Of a stretch of 45,955 nucleotides of DNA, positions 23,297-31,375 are shown one piece after another. Positions within the stretch are counted from its first letter, which is position 1. Every line of letters starts with the position of its first letter. Origin of the DNA: Bacteroidales bacterium (GTDB taxonomy: Bacteria; Bacteroidota; Bacteroidia; Bacteroidales; UBA932); assembly GCA_024402095.1 (NCBI GenBank), contig JAKSJU010000006.1, positions 1-45,955 of the forward strand. Reading direction: 5' to 3'. Below the pieces are notes generated by a model that saw nothing but the letters and a program-made list of their open reading frames with translations, had not been told where the DNA came from and did not search any database. Both the position numbers and the translations under genes were made by a program.

Positions 23297-25088
23297 AGAA
23301 AAAATAGCATTATTGCCACATTCCCCCGGGGTCTATAGATACTATAACTCCGAGGGAAATGTGATATATGTAGGCAAGGCAAAGGACCTTTTCAAAAGGG
23401 TCCACCAGTATTTTGTCCCGCCTGACAGGCTGAACACGAAAACCAGGATACTGGTATCGAAGATTGCCGACCTGCAGTATTCCGTAGTGGATACGGAGGC
23501 GGATGCCCTGTTGCTTGAGAACAATCTTATCAAGCAGTACAAGCCTAGATACAATATCCTGCTCAAGGATTCCAAGACTTATCCCTGGATATGTGTGACG
23601 GCGGATCCGTTCCCGAAAGTATTCCTGACAAGGAGGGTGGTGAAGAACGGTTCAAGGTATTTCGGACCGTACAGTTCGGTCACGCATGCAAAAGCGCTGC
23701 TGGAGTTTTTCAGAAACACATACCCGCTGCGTTCCTGCAACTATAACATCACCTCCGATGCTGTACTCAGGGGGAAGTTCAGACCTTGTCTGGATATGCA
23801 CCTTGGCAAATGCAGAGGATGCTGTGTGGGGGCTATCTCTCAGGAGGAATACTCCGCCTTCATAGAAGAGATCGTCAAACTTCTTTCCGGTGGGGTCAAC
23901 GACATCATCAGACAGTACAGGGAGGCGATGCAGAATGCTTCGGATGCATTGGACTTCGAAGCGGCACAGGTCTATAAAAACAAAATAGACCTGCTCCAGA
24001 AACATTATGCCAAGTCGATAATAACTGAAGCCCGGGACATCAATGCCGATGTCTTCTCCCTTGTCTACGAAGAGTCGGAAAGCTTCGGAAACTTCCTGAG
24101 AGTCAGGAACGGCTCCATTATCCAGTCCCTCAATCTGGGTTTCAAGTCCGGTATTGAAGAGGATCAGAGCACTGTCCTAAGTACTTTCATCGCTGAAATA
24201 GAGTCCAAGTTCGGACAGTTGTCGAAAGAGGTTATAGTCCCTTTCCTTCCCGACGTCAGCATCGACGGAGTGGAATTCAGGATTCCCGTCAGGGGAGAGA
24301 AACTCGCACTTCTTGAATTGAGCGCCAAGAACGCTCATGAATTCCGCTTCAATTCAATAAAGCAAAAGGAACATACGAATCCTGACGAATTCCGTACCGC
24401 CGTTCTTGAGGAGTTGCAAAAGGCCCTGGGGATGAAGGAACTCCCTGTACATATGGAATGTTTCGACAACTCTAACATTCAGGGAACCAATCCTGTTGCA
24501 TCCTGTGTGGTCTTCAGGAATGCTGAACCGTCCAAGAAGGACTACAGGAAGTTCAAAATAAAGACCGTAGTCGGTGCCAACGACTATGCCTCGATGAAGG
24601 AAGTAGTCAACAGGAGGTATTCCAGAATGCTTCAGGAGTGCCCTGATGATCTGCCACAATTGGTTGTCATCGATGGCGGAAAGGGACAGTTGGAGTTCGC
24701 CTGGCAGGCACTGTGCGAGCTCGGAATAGAAAACAGGCTTACCGTGGTCGGACTTGCAAAGAGACTTGAGGAGGTGATAAGGGTGTCAGACCCGTATCCT
24801 CTTTTCCTGGACAGGAATTCGCAGGCACTGAAAGTACTGCAGAGAATCAGGGATGAGGCTCACAGGTTCGGTATCACCTTCCACAGGAATCTCAGGAGCA
24901 AGGCCCAGATCAAGTCTGCTCTTACCCAGATAAAAGGAGTGGGGGAGCAGACGGAGCAGAGGCTGCTGATGCATTACGGCTCCGTGGCAAGGATTGCGTC
25001 GGCGCAGGAATCGGATATTGCAAAACTGGTTGGCCCGAAACTGGCCAAAACCATAAAAACTACACTAAATGAAGGAAGAGACATTTAA
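23286..25088 (+). CDS. uvrC: Excinuclease ABC subunit C
   Basis: UvrC makes both incisions beside bulky DNA lesions in nucleotide excision repair with UvrA and UvrB. The 600-residue protein has the GIY-YIG nuclease domain at the start (PGVYRYY...VIYVGKAKDL), a UVR motif around 205-240, the RNase H-like nuclease core (MECFDNSNIQGTNPVAS), and C-terminal helix-hairpin-helix motifs (LTQIKGVGEQTEQRLL). The only start that gives the full family N-terminus is TTG at 23286, inside the end of the thioredoxin gene, so translational coupling is likely. pnuC overlaps its 3' end by 20 bases. Confidence 0.95.
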   Translation: MDVREKIALLPHSPGVYRYYNSEGNVIYVGKAKDLFKRVHQYFVPPDRLNTKTRILVSKIADLQYSVVDTEADALLLENNLIKQYKPRYNILLKDSKTYPWICVTADPFPKVFLTRRVVKNGSRYFGPYSSVTHAKALLEFFRNTYPLRSCNYNITSDAVLRGKFRPCLDMHLGKCRGCCVGAISQEEYSAFIEEIVKLLSGGVNDIIRQYREAMQNASDALDFEAAQVYKNKIDLLQKHYAKSIITEARDINADVFSLVYEESESFGNFLRVRNGSIIQSLNLGFKSGIEEDQSTVLSTFIAEIESKFGQLSKEVIVPFLPDVSIDGVEFRIPVRGEKLALLELSAKNAHEFRFNSIKQKEHTNPDEFRTAVLEELQKALGMKELPVHMECFDNSNIQGTNPVASCVVFRNAEPSKKDYRKFKIKTVVGANDYASMKEVVNRRYSRMLQECPDDLPQLVVIDGGKGQLEFAWQALCELGIENRLTVVGLAKRLEEVIRVSDPYPLFLDRNSQALKVLQRIRDEAHRFGITFHRNLRSKAQIKSALTQIKGVGEQTEQRLLMHYGSVARIASAQESDIAKLVGPKLAKTIKTTLNEGRDI

Positions 25089-25821
25089 CAAGTGGTTCAA
25101 TGCTTTCATCCTGCTGGGGATGGCTGTCGCATTGATCATTACCACCGCATTCAAATTGGGCGGTACCCAGACAGGAAAGACGCTGCTGGTGATTTCGGCT
25201 TTCGGATCCCTGATGGGGATATTGAGTTCCATTTTCTCGGCCAATGCAAAAATATGGACTTTTTTCTTCGGTCTTCTGGACGTATCTATCTATGGTATCA
25301 TGTGCTTCATAAATTGGAAGCAGGGAGGATCGGGGCTCGGGAATGCCATATTGCATATGCTTTATTTTGTCCCTATGCAGTTCATAGGCTTCTGGCAATG
25401 GAAGAAAAGAGGCACAGACTCCTCTGACAAGCTGAAGGCAAGGAGACTTTCTACAAAAAAGAGAGTGCTGTTCACGTCTCTGTTTGTAGTTAGTTCAATA
25501 GTCGCATATTTCATACTTGCGAAGTTTGACAAGTCGGCAGCTGATTCTTATATAAAGGTTGCGGTTGTGCTCGACGTGCTCCCTTTGATCTGCAATATTT
25601 TCGGCCAGCTTCTGATGAGTACCGCATATATGGAACAATGGCTGTTCTGGATAGGCGTAAATATCTTCTCGATAGCGATGTGGTCAGTTTCATTGAAAAG
25701 CGGAGACAGTTCATTTGCAATCATTTATGTAATCAAATACAGCTTCTATCTCATCAATTCGATCAACGGATTGAGGATATGGCTGAATATTAGCAGGCCG
25801 GAAGCGGGTTTGCAGAAATGA
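25069..25821 (+). CDS. pnuC: Nicotinamide riboside transporter PnuC-like membrane protein
   Basis: The 250-residue protein has about seven or eight hydrophobic segments and family features of PnuC: the FFGLLDVSIYGIMCFINWK region, QFIGFWQWKKRG, and YMEQWLFWIGVNIFSI near the C-terminus, where Trp and Asn line the riboside pathway. It would facilitate vitamin B3 precursor uptake for NAD synthesis across the inner membrane. It overlaps uvrC by 20 bases, so it is expressed from the same mRNA. The exact vitamin (nicotinamide riboside or a related one such as thiamine for PnuT) is not certain. Confidence 0.8.
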   Translation: MKEETFNKWFNAFILLGMAVALIITTAFKLGGTQTGKTLLVISAFGSLMGILSSIFSANAKIWTFFFGLLDVSIYGIMCFINWKQGGSGLGNAILHMLYFVPMQFIGFWQWKKRGTDSSDKLKARRLSTKKRVLFTSLFVVSSIVAYFILAKFDKSAADSYIKVAVVLDVLPLICNIFGQLLMSTAYMEQWLFWIGVNIFSIAMWSVSLKSGDSSFAIIYVIKYSFYLINSINGLRIWLNISRPEAGLQK

Positions 25822-25840
25822 AAAATAATTCATAAATTAG
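25809..25840 (+). promoter_or_regulatory. Probable acpP promoter
   Basis: TTTG at 25809-25812, 20 bases, then TAAATTAG at 25833-25840, one mismatch to TAnnTTTG. It overlaps the end of pnuC and would give a leader of about 48 bases. Confidence 0.45.
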
Positions 25841-25892
25841 CGGGACTGTTTCGATAGTAAAAAAGACAAAATATTAACTAAAATCTAACATT

Positions 25893-26132
25893 ATGGAGCA
25901 CGAGGAAATCGTAAAGAAAGTCAAGGCTATCATAGTTGACAAGCTCGGCGTTGAACCTTCAGAGGTAACAGAGGCTGCCAACTTCACAAATGATCTTGGC
26001 GCTGATTCACTTGATACAGTTGAGCTTCTTATGGAGTTTGAGAAGGTCTTCGGAATCAAGATTCCTGATGAGGAGACCAGCACAATCGCAACTGTTCAGG
26101 ATGCTATCGACAAAGTAGTCGAGAAGCTCTAG
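25893..26132 (+). CDS. acpP: Acyl carrier protein
   Basis: This is the small acidic carrier that holds growing fatty acids on a phosphopantetheine arm. The 79-residue protein has the DSL motif in [10 protein letters not shown], whose Ser (about residue 39) is the modification site, and the usual four-helix pattern. Unusually it is not followed by fabF or rnc; a strong terminator lies 20 bases downstream, so here it is a single-gene unit with its own promoter. Confidence 0.96.
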   Translation: MEHEEIVKKVKAIIVDKLGVEPSEVTEAANFTNDLGADSLDTVELLMEFEKVFGIKIPDEETSTIATVQDAIDKVVEKL

Positions 26133-26151
26133 AAGACGAGAAAACAAAATA

Positions 26152-26186
26152 TTAAGGCTGCCCGAAAGGCAGCCTTAATTATTTTT
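26152..26186. terminator. Bidirectional terminator between acpP and the DUF4270 gene
   Basis: TTAAGGCTGCC (26152-26162) and GGCAGCCTTAA (26168-26178) form a perfect 11-bp stem around CGAAA, followed by a T-rich run on the plus strand. The A-rich left side (complement of 26144-26151) would serve the minus-strand gene ending at 26201. Confidence 0.85.
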
Positions 26187-26200
26187 CCATTATGTTCGTC

Positions 26201-27898
26201 TTAATCGCGGTCGCGAGGGACAGAGAATGTCAGTTTGAGAGTAGGGTGGCATTCCTTGTTTGTCGGACCGTACAGCACGCCGCGGTAATACCTGTCCTTG
26301 TCAAGCTGCAGCTCGGTGGTTGTCGTCGTATTGTTATTGTTGGCATACATTGATGCCATCATATAACTGTAGTAGTTCGAGTAATAGTTGTTGTACCCGT
26401 ACCCGCCATATCCGCCGTATCCATAACCACCGTATCCACCATATCCTCCATACATATTATTATAGTAGCTCTGGTATGCGAGATACTGGTAGTAATCATC
26501 CATGTTGTTCGATGATACATTGGTTGTCGTGGAGGTTTCGTAAGCCATGACCAACAGCCAGACATCGTAGTCTCCTTTTTCGAGAGCTTCAGGATCTGTC
26601 GCACTCTTCTTGAGTATGGACTGCATGTGATATGTTATGTCCGGTGCATATTTGAGATTGGACCTGTCGATGTCTCCCGGGTCCTCTTCACTTGCGCTGG
26701 AGTCCGTGAGTCCGTTGAAATTGACCATGCTTCTGCCGGTAGTATCGGTATATCGTATCCTGGCGGTAGGGCTCAGCATTTGCGGATACTTATACATCTG
26801 CTCATATTTCTCAGGGTCATAAACGTAAGGCAGCACAATCGAGGCCTTGTTAATGAATACCGTTTCCGGTTTCCCTCCGTGAGCAGACACAACTTCAGAA
26901 ACCATCTTTGACAGTGTTGAAGCTTTGATGACGGGCTTGAATCCGCCGCCGCCTTCTATGTAGATATAGTCCTCAGCCTTGCGGCTTTCCTTTTTGCCGC
27001 CTCCGGTGACGTTGAAACAAACTTCAGGATAGCTGCCTCTCGATACCGAACTGATAAGAGAATCGACATTTACAAAGTCTGTGGCACCGAAGTAGAAAAG
27101 GAAAGAGGTGTCCTTCGCATTTTGCCATCCCTTGTATTTGGTTGTGACAGTCAGGCTTGCGACACTGCCCATCAGGTAGGAATTTCCGGCATCCCATCCC
27201 AACTGGAGCTCAAACATATTGAATCTTCCTCCGCGGCCGATAGGATTGTCCGTTTCAATGTATATTCCCGGGAATTTCTTGACATAACTGTCAAAATTCT
27301 CCAGATCGGCCTGGGTGAGGTTGTCGAGGAATTTCTGACCGAATTCCTTGGTAAAGGAGAAAGACAGATTCTCAGATCCGTTGATGGTCGGTGTGCCTTT
27401 TACAATCGAAACACCCTTATGATCTATCGGAGCGTTGCAGTTATACTCGGAAAGCGGATCCATCGGTTCGCTGAGTTCATAGACCTTGACGTTCTGAATT
27501 ATATTCTTCTGATTCTCATCCGCCACGGATACAGAATCCAGAATGGCGTCGAAAACGAAGCTCTTGAATACAGGTGATTCTCCGAAATCGATGGAGTCAT
27601 TTACAGGGACAAGGGTCATGGCGCATCCTCTTGTCGTCAGCTGACCTTCTTCGTCGCGTATCGCACCGATGTTGATTCTTGTCATCGACCTGGCATCAAG
27701 GCTGTCGGCAGTGCACATATAAATCTCGTCAAGGGGAATCTCGGCCGAGAAAATGTCATACTGCTTGTCTATAGGCACAAGGTTCCCGCCCAATGTGTTG
27801 TCTACAGTGACGCAGGATGCACAACAAAGGACAGCAGCTGCGAGAGCTGCGACTCCGGACCTTATTTTACAGATTGTCGTAAAAAGCATTGTAGTCAT
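26201..27898 (-). CDS. DUF4270 family lipoprotein with Gly/Tyr-rich insert
   Basis: The protein is about 565 residues. It starts with a lipoprotein signal peptide (ATG at 27898, alternative 27889) ending in LCCASC, followed by a DUF4270-type beta-rich body with features such as a Val-Asn-rich start and the late DKDRYYRGVLYGPTN region. Near the C-terminus an unusual insert is rich in Gly, Tyr and Asn. The frame is open further upstream to 28042, but that part overlaps the preceding gene and lies before the signal peptide. It overlaps the end of the GT5-like gene by 32 bases. DUF4270 genes often stand next to this glycogen-synthase-like gene in Bacteroidales; the function is unknown. Confidence 0.75.
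   Translation of the reverse strand: MTTMLFTTICKIRSGVAALAAAVLCCASCVTVDNTLGGNLVPIDKQYDIFSAEIPLDEIYMCTADSLDARSMTRINIGAIRDEEGQLTTRGCAMTLVPVNDSIDFGESPVFKSFVFDAILDSVSVADENQKNIIQNVKVYELSEPMDPLSEYNCNAPIDHKGVSIVKGTPTINGSENLSFSFTKEFGQKFLDNLTQADLENFDSYVKKFPGIYIETDNPIGRGGRFNMFELQLGWDAGNSYLMGSVASLTVTTKYKGWQNAKDTSFLFYFGATDFVNVDSLISSVSRGSYPEVCFNVTGGGKKESRKAEDYIYIEGGGGFKPVIKASTLSKMVSEVVSAHGGKPETVFINKASIVLPYVYDPEKYEQMYKYPQMLSPTARIRYTDTTGRSMVNFNGLTDSSASEEDPGDIDRSNLKYAPDITYHMQSILKKSATDPEALEKGDYDVWLLVMAYETSTTTNVSSNNMDDYYQYLAYQSYYNNMYGGYGGYGGYGYGGYGGYGYNNYYSNYYSYMMASMYANNNNTTTTTELQLDKDRYYRGVLYGPTNKECHPTLKLTFSVPRDRD
26356..26474 (-). repeat. Low-complexity GGY repeat tract inside the DUF4270 gene
   Basis: The coding strand holds degenerate repeats of GGNTAYGGN, translated as GYGGYGGYGYGGYGGYGY flanked by YYNNMY and NNYYSNYYSYMM. 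Tyr and Gly make up most of about 40 residues, a prion-like composition. Confidence 0.8.
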
Positions 27899-28685
27899 CA
27901 ATATAACTTCCGTCCTCGAAACTCTTTCCGTTGAAAGGAAGAACAGGAAGGTTGCGTGATTTGCAGAAATCCAGGATTTCCGTATCAACGTCTTCCGACC
28001 CGAGGATAATACCGTCCGAGAACTGAACGGCAGTCTTCGCAAGATTGATGCCAGTAGGATCTTCTAGCAATTTTACGTCTTCCCCTGACACTCCTCCGAA
28101 AGGAACCTTCTGTGCGAAATTGCTTGAGAATTTGTCCTTAGGTGTGTCGTTATAAAGAGAAAGGACAACTTTGCTGGACGAGAAGATTGGGTCGTCCTTG
28201 TATGCTTTTTTCAGATATACGGGCAGCAATTGTGAAATCCATCCCTGACAATGGATGATATCCGGAGCCCAACGGAGTTTCTTGACGGTTTCAAGAATGC
28301 CGCGGGCAAAGAAGATGGCCCTCTCGTCATTATCTTCAAAGAAATTTCCGTCAGCATCGAAGAAAGTCTGCTTGCGGCGGAAATAATCTTCATTGTCGAT
28401 GAAATAGACCTGGATTCTGGCGGCGGAAATTGAAGCGACCTTGATTATCAGCGGTCTGTCGACATCTCCGATTATGATGTTCATGCCGGAAAGTCTGATG
28501 ACCTCGTGAAGCTGGTTTTTCCTTTCGTTGATGCAACCGTATCTTGGCATGAAGGAACGGATTTCTTTCCTGCGCTCCTGGATACCCTGCGGAAGAAAGC
28601 GTCCGACATTGGCAATGTCAGATTCGGGGAGGTAAGGAAATATCTCCGAATTCACGAACAGTACTCTATGTGCATTTTCCGCCAT
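27867..28685 (-). CDS. Glycogen/starch synthase-like protein, N-terminal GT5 domain only
   Basis: The 272-residue protein resembles only the N-terminal Rossmann half of GT5 glycogen synthases: VLFVNSEIFPYLPES at the start, PDIIHCQGWISQLLPVYLK in the middle. The C-terminal half that binds the nucleotide sugar is absent. The N-terminal K-x-G-G loop that contacts ADP-glucose is replaced (LPESDIANVGRFLP). Short forms like this are typical of Bacteroidales and often precede a DUF4270 gene. Catalysis by this chain alone seems unlikely; a sensing or partner role is possible. The ATG at 28685 is preferred over a GTG at 28691 that falls within the -7 element. Confidence 0.8.
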   Translation of the reverse strand: MAENAHRVLFVNSEIFPYLPESDIANVGRFLPQGIQERRKEIRSFMPRYGCINERKNQLHEVIRLSGMNIIIGDVDRPLIIKVASISAARIQVYFIDNEDYFRRKQTFFDADGNFFEDNDERAIFFARGILETVKKLRWAPDIIHCQGWISQLLPVYLKKAYKDDPIFSSSKVVLSLYNDTPKDKFSSNFAQKVPFGGVSGEDVKLLEDPTGINLAKTAVQFSDGIILGSEDVDTEILDFCKSRNLPVLPFNGKSFEDGSYIDDYNAFYDNL

Positions 28686-28690
28686 TTGCA

Positions 28691-28698
28691 CAAAGATA
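28691..28698 (-). promoter_or_regulatory. -7 element of the GT5-like / DUF4270 operon
   Basis: The minus strand reads TATCTTTG, a perfect TAnnTTTG, ending 5 bases before the ATG at 28685, again predicting a leaderless mRNA. It diverges from ftsX within 41 bases. Confidence 0.5.
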
Positions 28699-28710
28699 AG
28701 AAATTTTTTG

Positions 28711-28718
28711 TATTTTCG
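28711..28718 (+). promoter_or_regulatory. Possible -7 element of ftsX
   Basis: TATTTTCG has one mismatch to TAnnTTTG and ends 8 bases before the ftsX ATG. TTTG at 28685-28688 lies 22 bases upstream, slightly beyond the usual spacing. Confidence 0.35.
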
Positions 28719-28726
28719 TAGCTAAA

Positions 28727-29605
28727 ATGTCCAGAGAGGAGAATAAAATCGTTCGGAAGAGGCTGGCTAACGCATACTTATCCAGCGTAATAAGCATAAG
28801 TCTCGTGCTTCTGCTCGTCGGAGTGGCATCTCTGCTTATCCTGAATGCGCGGGGTGTGGCGGATTATTTTAAGGAGAACATGCAGATTTCAGTTCTCCTG
28901 AAGCAGGAGGTTTCGGACAGCAAGGCGGAAAAATACGAGCAGTCGCTTCAGACCCTTCCTTTTATCAATTCCACCCGTCTGGTATCCAAGGAGGAAGGCA
29001 CCGAGGAAATGAAAGCGATGCTGGGGGAGGATTTCCTCAGCGTATTCGAGTCCTCTCCCATTCCTATTTCCATAGATATCACGCTCAAGGCTGATTATGT
29101 TTCTGCGGACAGTCTTGACATGGTCATAGCTGCAATCTCCGAGTCTCCGCTGGTCGACGAAGTGAGTTGCCAGCAGTCACTGATCGAGGCCCTGAATGCC
29201 AATCTTTCAAAGATATCGCTGATTCTCGCGGTGTTCATCGCGCTGATGCTGTTCATATCGTTTGTGCTGATCAACAATACCGTCCGGCTGAATGTTTTCT
29301 CCCGCAGGTTCACCATACATACGATGAAACTTGTCGGGGCGACGAAGGCGTTCATACGCAAGCCTTTTATGGTAAAGGCAGTATATCAGGGGCTCATTTC
29401 TGCGGCTGTTGCGATATTCATCCTGTCCGGGATGCTTCTTTTCGTGAAGAAGTCATTCGCGCAGCTTTTCGAGATTTTCAAGTCGGATATCCTGCTGCTC
29501 GGAGCGTTTGTGGTGATTGCCAGCGGTGTGCTTATCTGCGTGGTCAGCACGTATTTTGTAGTTAACAGGCTCGTTTCAATGAGCAAGGACGAATTGTATA
29601 TTTAA
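28727..29605 (+). CDS. ftsX: Cell division protein FtsX
   Basis: FtsX is the membrane half of the FtsEX ABC-type complex that drives septal peptidoglycan hydrolases. The 292-residue protein has one N-terminal membrane helix (about 20-43), an extracytoplasmic domain (about 45-165), and three C-terminal helices, with the conserved NTVRLNVFSRRFTIHTMKLVGAT segment just after the second helix. Length fits the family. ftsE is not adjacent, which is usual in Bacteroidota. A DUF3098 gene follows after 7 bases. Confidence 0.92.
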   Translation: MSREENKIVRKRLANAYLSSVISISLVLLLVGVASLLILNARGVADYFKENMQISVLLKQEVSDSKAEKYEQSLQTLPFINSTRLVSKEEGTEEMKAMLGEDFLSVFESSPIPISIDITLKADYVSADSLDMVIAAISESPLVDEVSCQQSLIEALNANLSKISLILAVFIALMLFISFVLINNTVRLNVFSRRFTIHTMKLVGATKAFIRKPFMVKAVYQGLISAAVAIFILSGMLLFVKKSFAQLFEIFKSDILLLGAFVVIASGVLICVVSTYFVVNRLVSMSKDELYI

Positions 29606-29612
29606 TTGATTT

Positions 29613-29840
29613 ATGGAAAATATGGCGATGACCCCGAAAGGGCTGAGACTTCTTATTGTGGGACTTCTGGTGATGGTGGCCGGTATCATTCTTCTTGCCG
29701 GCGGCGGAGTGAAGGATCCTCAGGTTTTCAATTATTCGATGTTTGATTTCCGCAGGCTTGTCGCTGCGCCGGTTGTCATAGTTGCCGGGATAGTGGTGAT
29801 GGTAGTGGCCATAATGCGCAAACCTTCTGACGCCGAATAG
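29613..29840 (+). CDS. DUF3098 family small membrane protein
   Basis: A 75-residue protein with two transmembrane segments (about 12-30 and 50-68) separated by a short loop containing GGGVKDPQVFNYSMFDFRR, the conserved DUF3098 stretch. In Bacteroidota it is regularly found between ftsX and uppP, as here (7 and 1 bases), suggesting a helper role in division or envelope synthesis. No biochemical function is known to me. Confidence 0.85.
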   Translation: MENMAMTPKGLRLLIVGLLVMVAGIILLAGGGVKDPQVFNYSMFDFRRLVAAPVVIVAGIVVMVVAIMRKPSDAE

Positions 29841-29841
29841 G

Positions 29842-30642
29842 ATGGAATGGTTCCAGGCATTGATTCTCGGCTTGCTGCAGGGACTTACCGAGTTCCTGCC
29901 GGTCAGCAGCAGCGGACATCTCATGATAGGAAGGGAACTTCTCGGGATTGATGCACCGGAAGACCTTGTTTTCGAGACTGCAGTCCATGCTGCGACAGTC
30001 CTGAGCACCATAGTGGTTTTCCGCAGGCAGATATGGAATCTTCTGAAGGGTCTTTTCAAGTTCAAGTACAATGATGAGACTGACTACATCCTGAAGATAT
30101 GTGTTTCAATGATTCCGGTATTTGTTGTCGGAATGTTTTTCAAGGATTTCGTCGAGGGGTTGTTCTCATCGCTGACAGTTGTCGGCATAGCATTGATTGT
30201 CACTGCGGTCCTTCTGTTCTTCTCAGACAGAAAACGCTCAGTCCGGACAGAAAGCGGAGAGCGTAACGGGATTTCATACAAACAGGCCTTTATTGTCGGC
30301 CTCGGTCAGGCCGTTGCCGTCGTGCCGGGCCTGTCACGTTCCGGAACCACAATTTCAACCGGACTGCTGTGCGGAGTAAAAAGGGAAGTTGTGGCCCAGT
30401 TCTCATTCCTGATGGTTCTGGTACCTATCCTTGGAGAATCATTCCTGGACATTGTCGGAGGTGAGATGTCATCGGCATCCGTAGGCGCACTGCCGCTGGC
30501 AGTCGGATTTGCCGCTGCGTTCATATCGGGGCTGTTCGCATGCAAGGTGATGATTGCGCTCGTCAAGAAAGCGAAACTGCAGTGGTTCGCCCTGTACTGT
30601 GCTCTAGTTGGATTGGCAGTGATACTGTCCAGGATATTCTGA
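29842..30642 (+). CDS. uppP: Undecaprenyl-diphosphatase
   Basis: UppP (BacA) recycles undecaprenyl pyrophosphate to the monophosphate carrier for peptidoglycan and surface glycans, and overexpression gives bacitracin resistance. The 266-residue membrane protein has the two signature stretches LQGLTEFLPVSSSGHL (about 13-28) with the catalytic Glu, and PGLSRSGTTIS (about 160) with the catalytic Arg and Ser. Length and hydrophobic pattern fit. It begins 1 base after the DUF3098 gene and is followed by lpxH after 1 base. Confidence 0.95.
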   Translation: MEWFQALILGLLQGLTEFLPVSSSGHLMIGRELLGIDAPEDLVFETAVHAATVLSTIVVFRRQIWNLLKGLFKFKYNDETDYILKICVSMIPVFVVGMFFKDFVEGLFSSLTVVGIALIVTAVLLFFSDRKRSVRTESGERNGISYKQAFIVGLGQAVAVVPGLSRSGTTISTGLLCGVKREVVAQFSFLMVLVPILGESFLDIVGGEMSSASVGALPLAVGFAAAFISGLFACKVMIALVKKAKLQWFALYCALVGLAVILSRIF

Positions 30643-30643
30643 T

Positions 30644-31375
30644 ATGGAGAGAACCAAGGTATATTTTGTGGCTGATGTCCATCTCGGTCTGAATCTGAAA
30701 GATCCTGCAGACCGCGAGAACAGGTTCGTGTCTTTCCTGAAAAGCATCAGGAAACCGGATACCCGGGCCCTGTACCTTCTCGGAGACATCTGGGACTTCT
30801 GGTATGAGTACAGGGACGTTGTACCTAAGGAAGGGGCCAGAGTCGTGTCCGAACTGGTTCAGCTGATGGATGAAGGCATAGAGGTTTATTTCTTTGAGGG
30901 CAATCACGACATGTGGACATTCTCGTTTTTTGAGAGCCTCGGGATGAAGAAGCTTCAGCAGCCCTTTACTGCCACAATCGGAGGAAAGACCTTCTGCCTC
31001 GGCCACGGTGACGGCCTGGGCGGAGCAAAGACAGGATACAGGATAATGCTGTCCGTTTTCCACAACCGTCTGGCAAGGTTCCTTTTCAGCCAGCTGCATC
31101 CGTGGGTCGCTTTCCGCTTCGGCCTCGGCTGGTCGAACAGCAGCAGGCGTTCGCACAGTCCGTATCATTTCAAGAGGGAGGAGGAGCCTCTGTACAAATT
31201 TGCGGCGGGGATGGAGAAACAGCCCGACTATTTCATTTTCGGACATTTCCACGATGAAGTCGATATGATAATGCCGTCTGGAGCAAGATTCGTCGTCCTG
31301 AAGGACTGGATGGACGGTTCGCAGCCTCACGCGGAGTATGACGCAGCGTCTAACGCTTTTTCACTTCACTCTTAA
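30644..31375 (+). CDS. lpxH: UDP-2,3-diacylglucosamine diphosphatase
   Basis: LpxH cleaves UDP-2,3-diacylglucosamine to lipid X at the cytoplasmic membrane face, the fourth step of lipid A synthesis. The 243-residue metallophosphoesterase has all metal motifs: DVHLG, GDIWDFW, GNHD, GHGDG and GHFHDE. It ends the ftsX operon. Its last 26 bases overlap the convergent DUF4294 gene. Confidence 0.92.
   Translation: MERTKVYFVADVHLGLNLKDPADRENRFVSFLKSIRKPDTRALYLLGDIWDFWYEYRDVVPKEGARVVSELVQLMDEGIEVYFFEGNHDMWTFSFFESLGMKKLQQPFTATIGGKTFCLGHGDGLGGAKTGYRIMLSVFHNRLARFLFSQLHPWVAFRFGLGWSNSSRRSHSPYHFKREEEPLYKFAAGMEKQPDYFIFGHFHDEVDMIMPSGARFVVLKDWMDGSQPHAEYDAASNAFSLHS

Noticed and set aside
26152..26178. A riboswitch-like hairpin after acpP
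   Set aside because: It is a perfect stem followed by a T-run at the end of converging genes, which is explained by a bidirectional terminator.
26356..26474. A CRISPR-like or satellite repeat
   Set aside because: The repeats are short, degenerate and in frame, and translate to a Gly/Tyr-rich protein segment.
27899..28042. A 48-residue extension of the DUF4270 protein
   Set aside because: It lies within the GT5-like coding region in another frame and precedes a good lipoprotein signal peptide.
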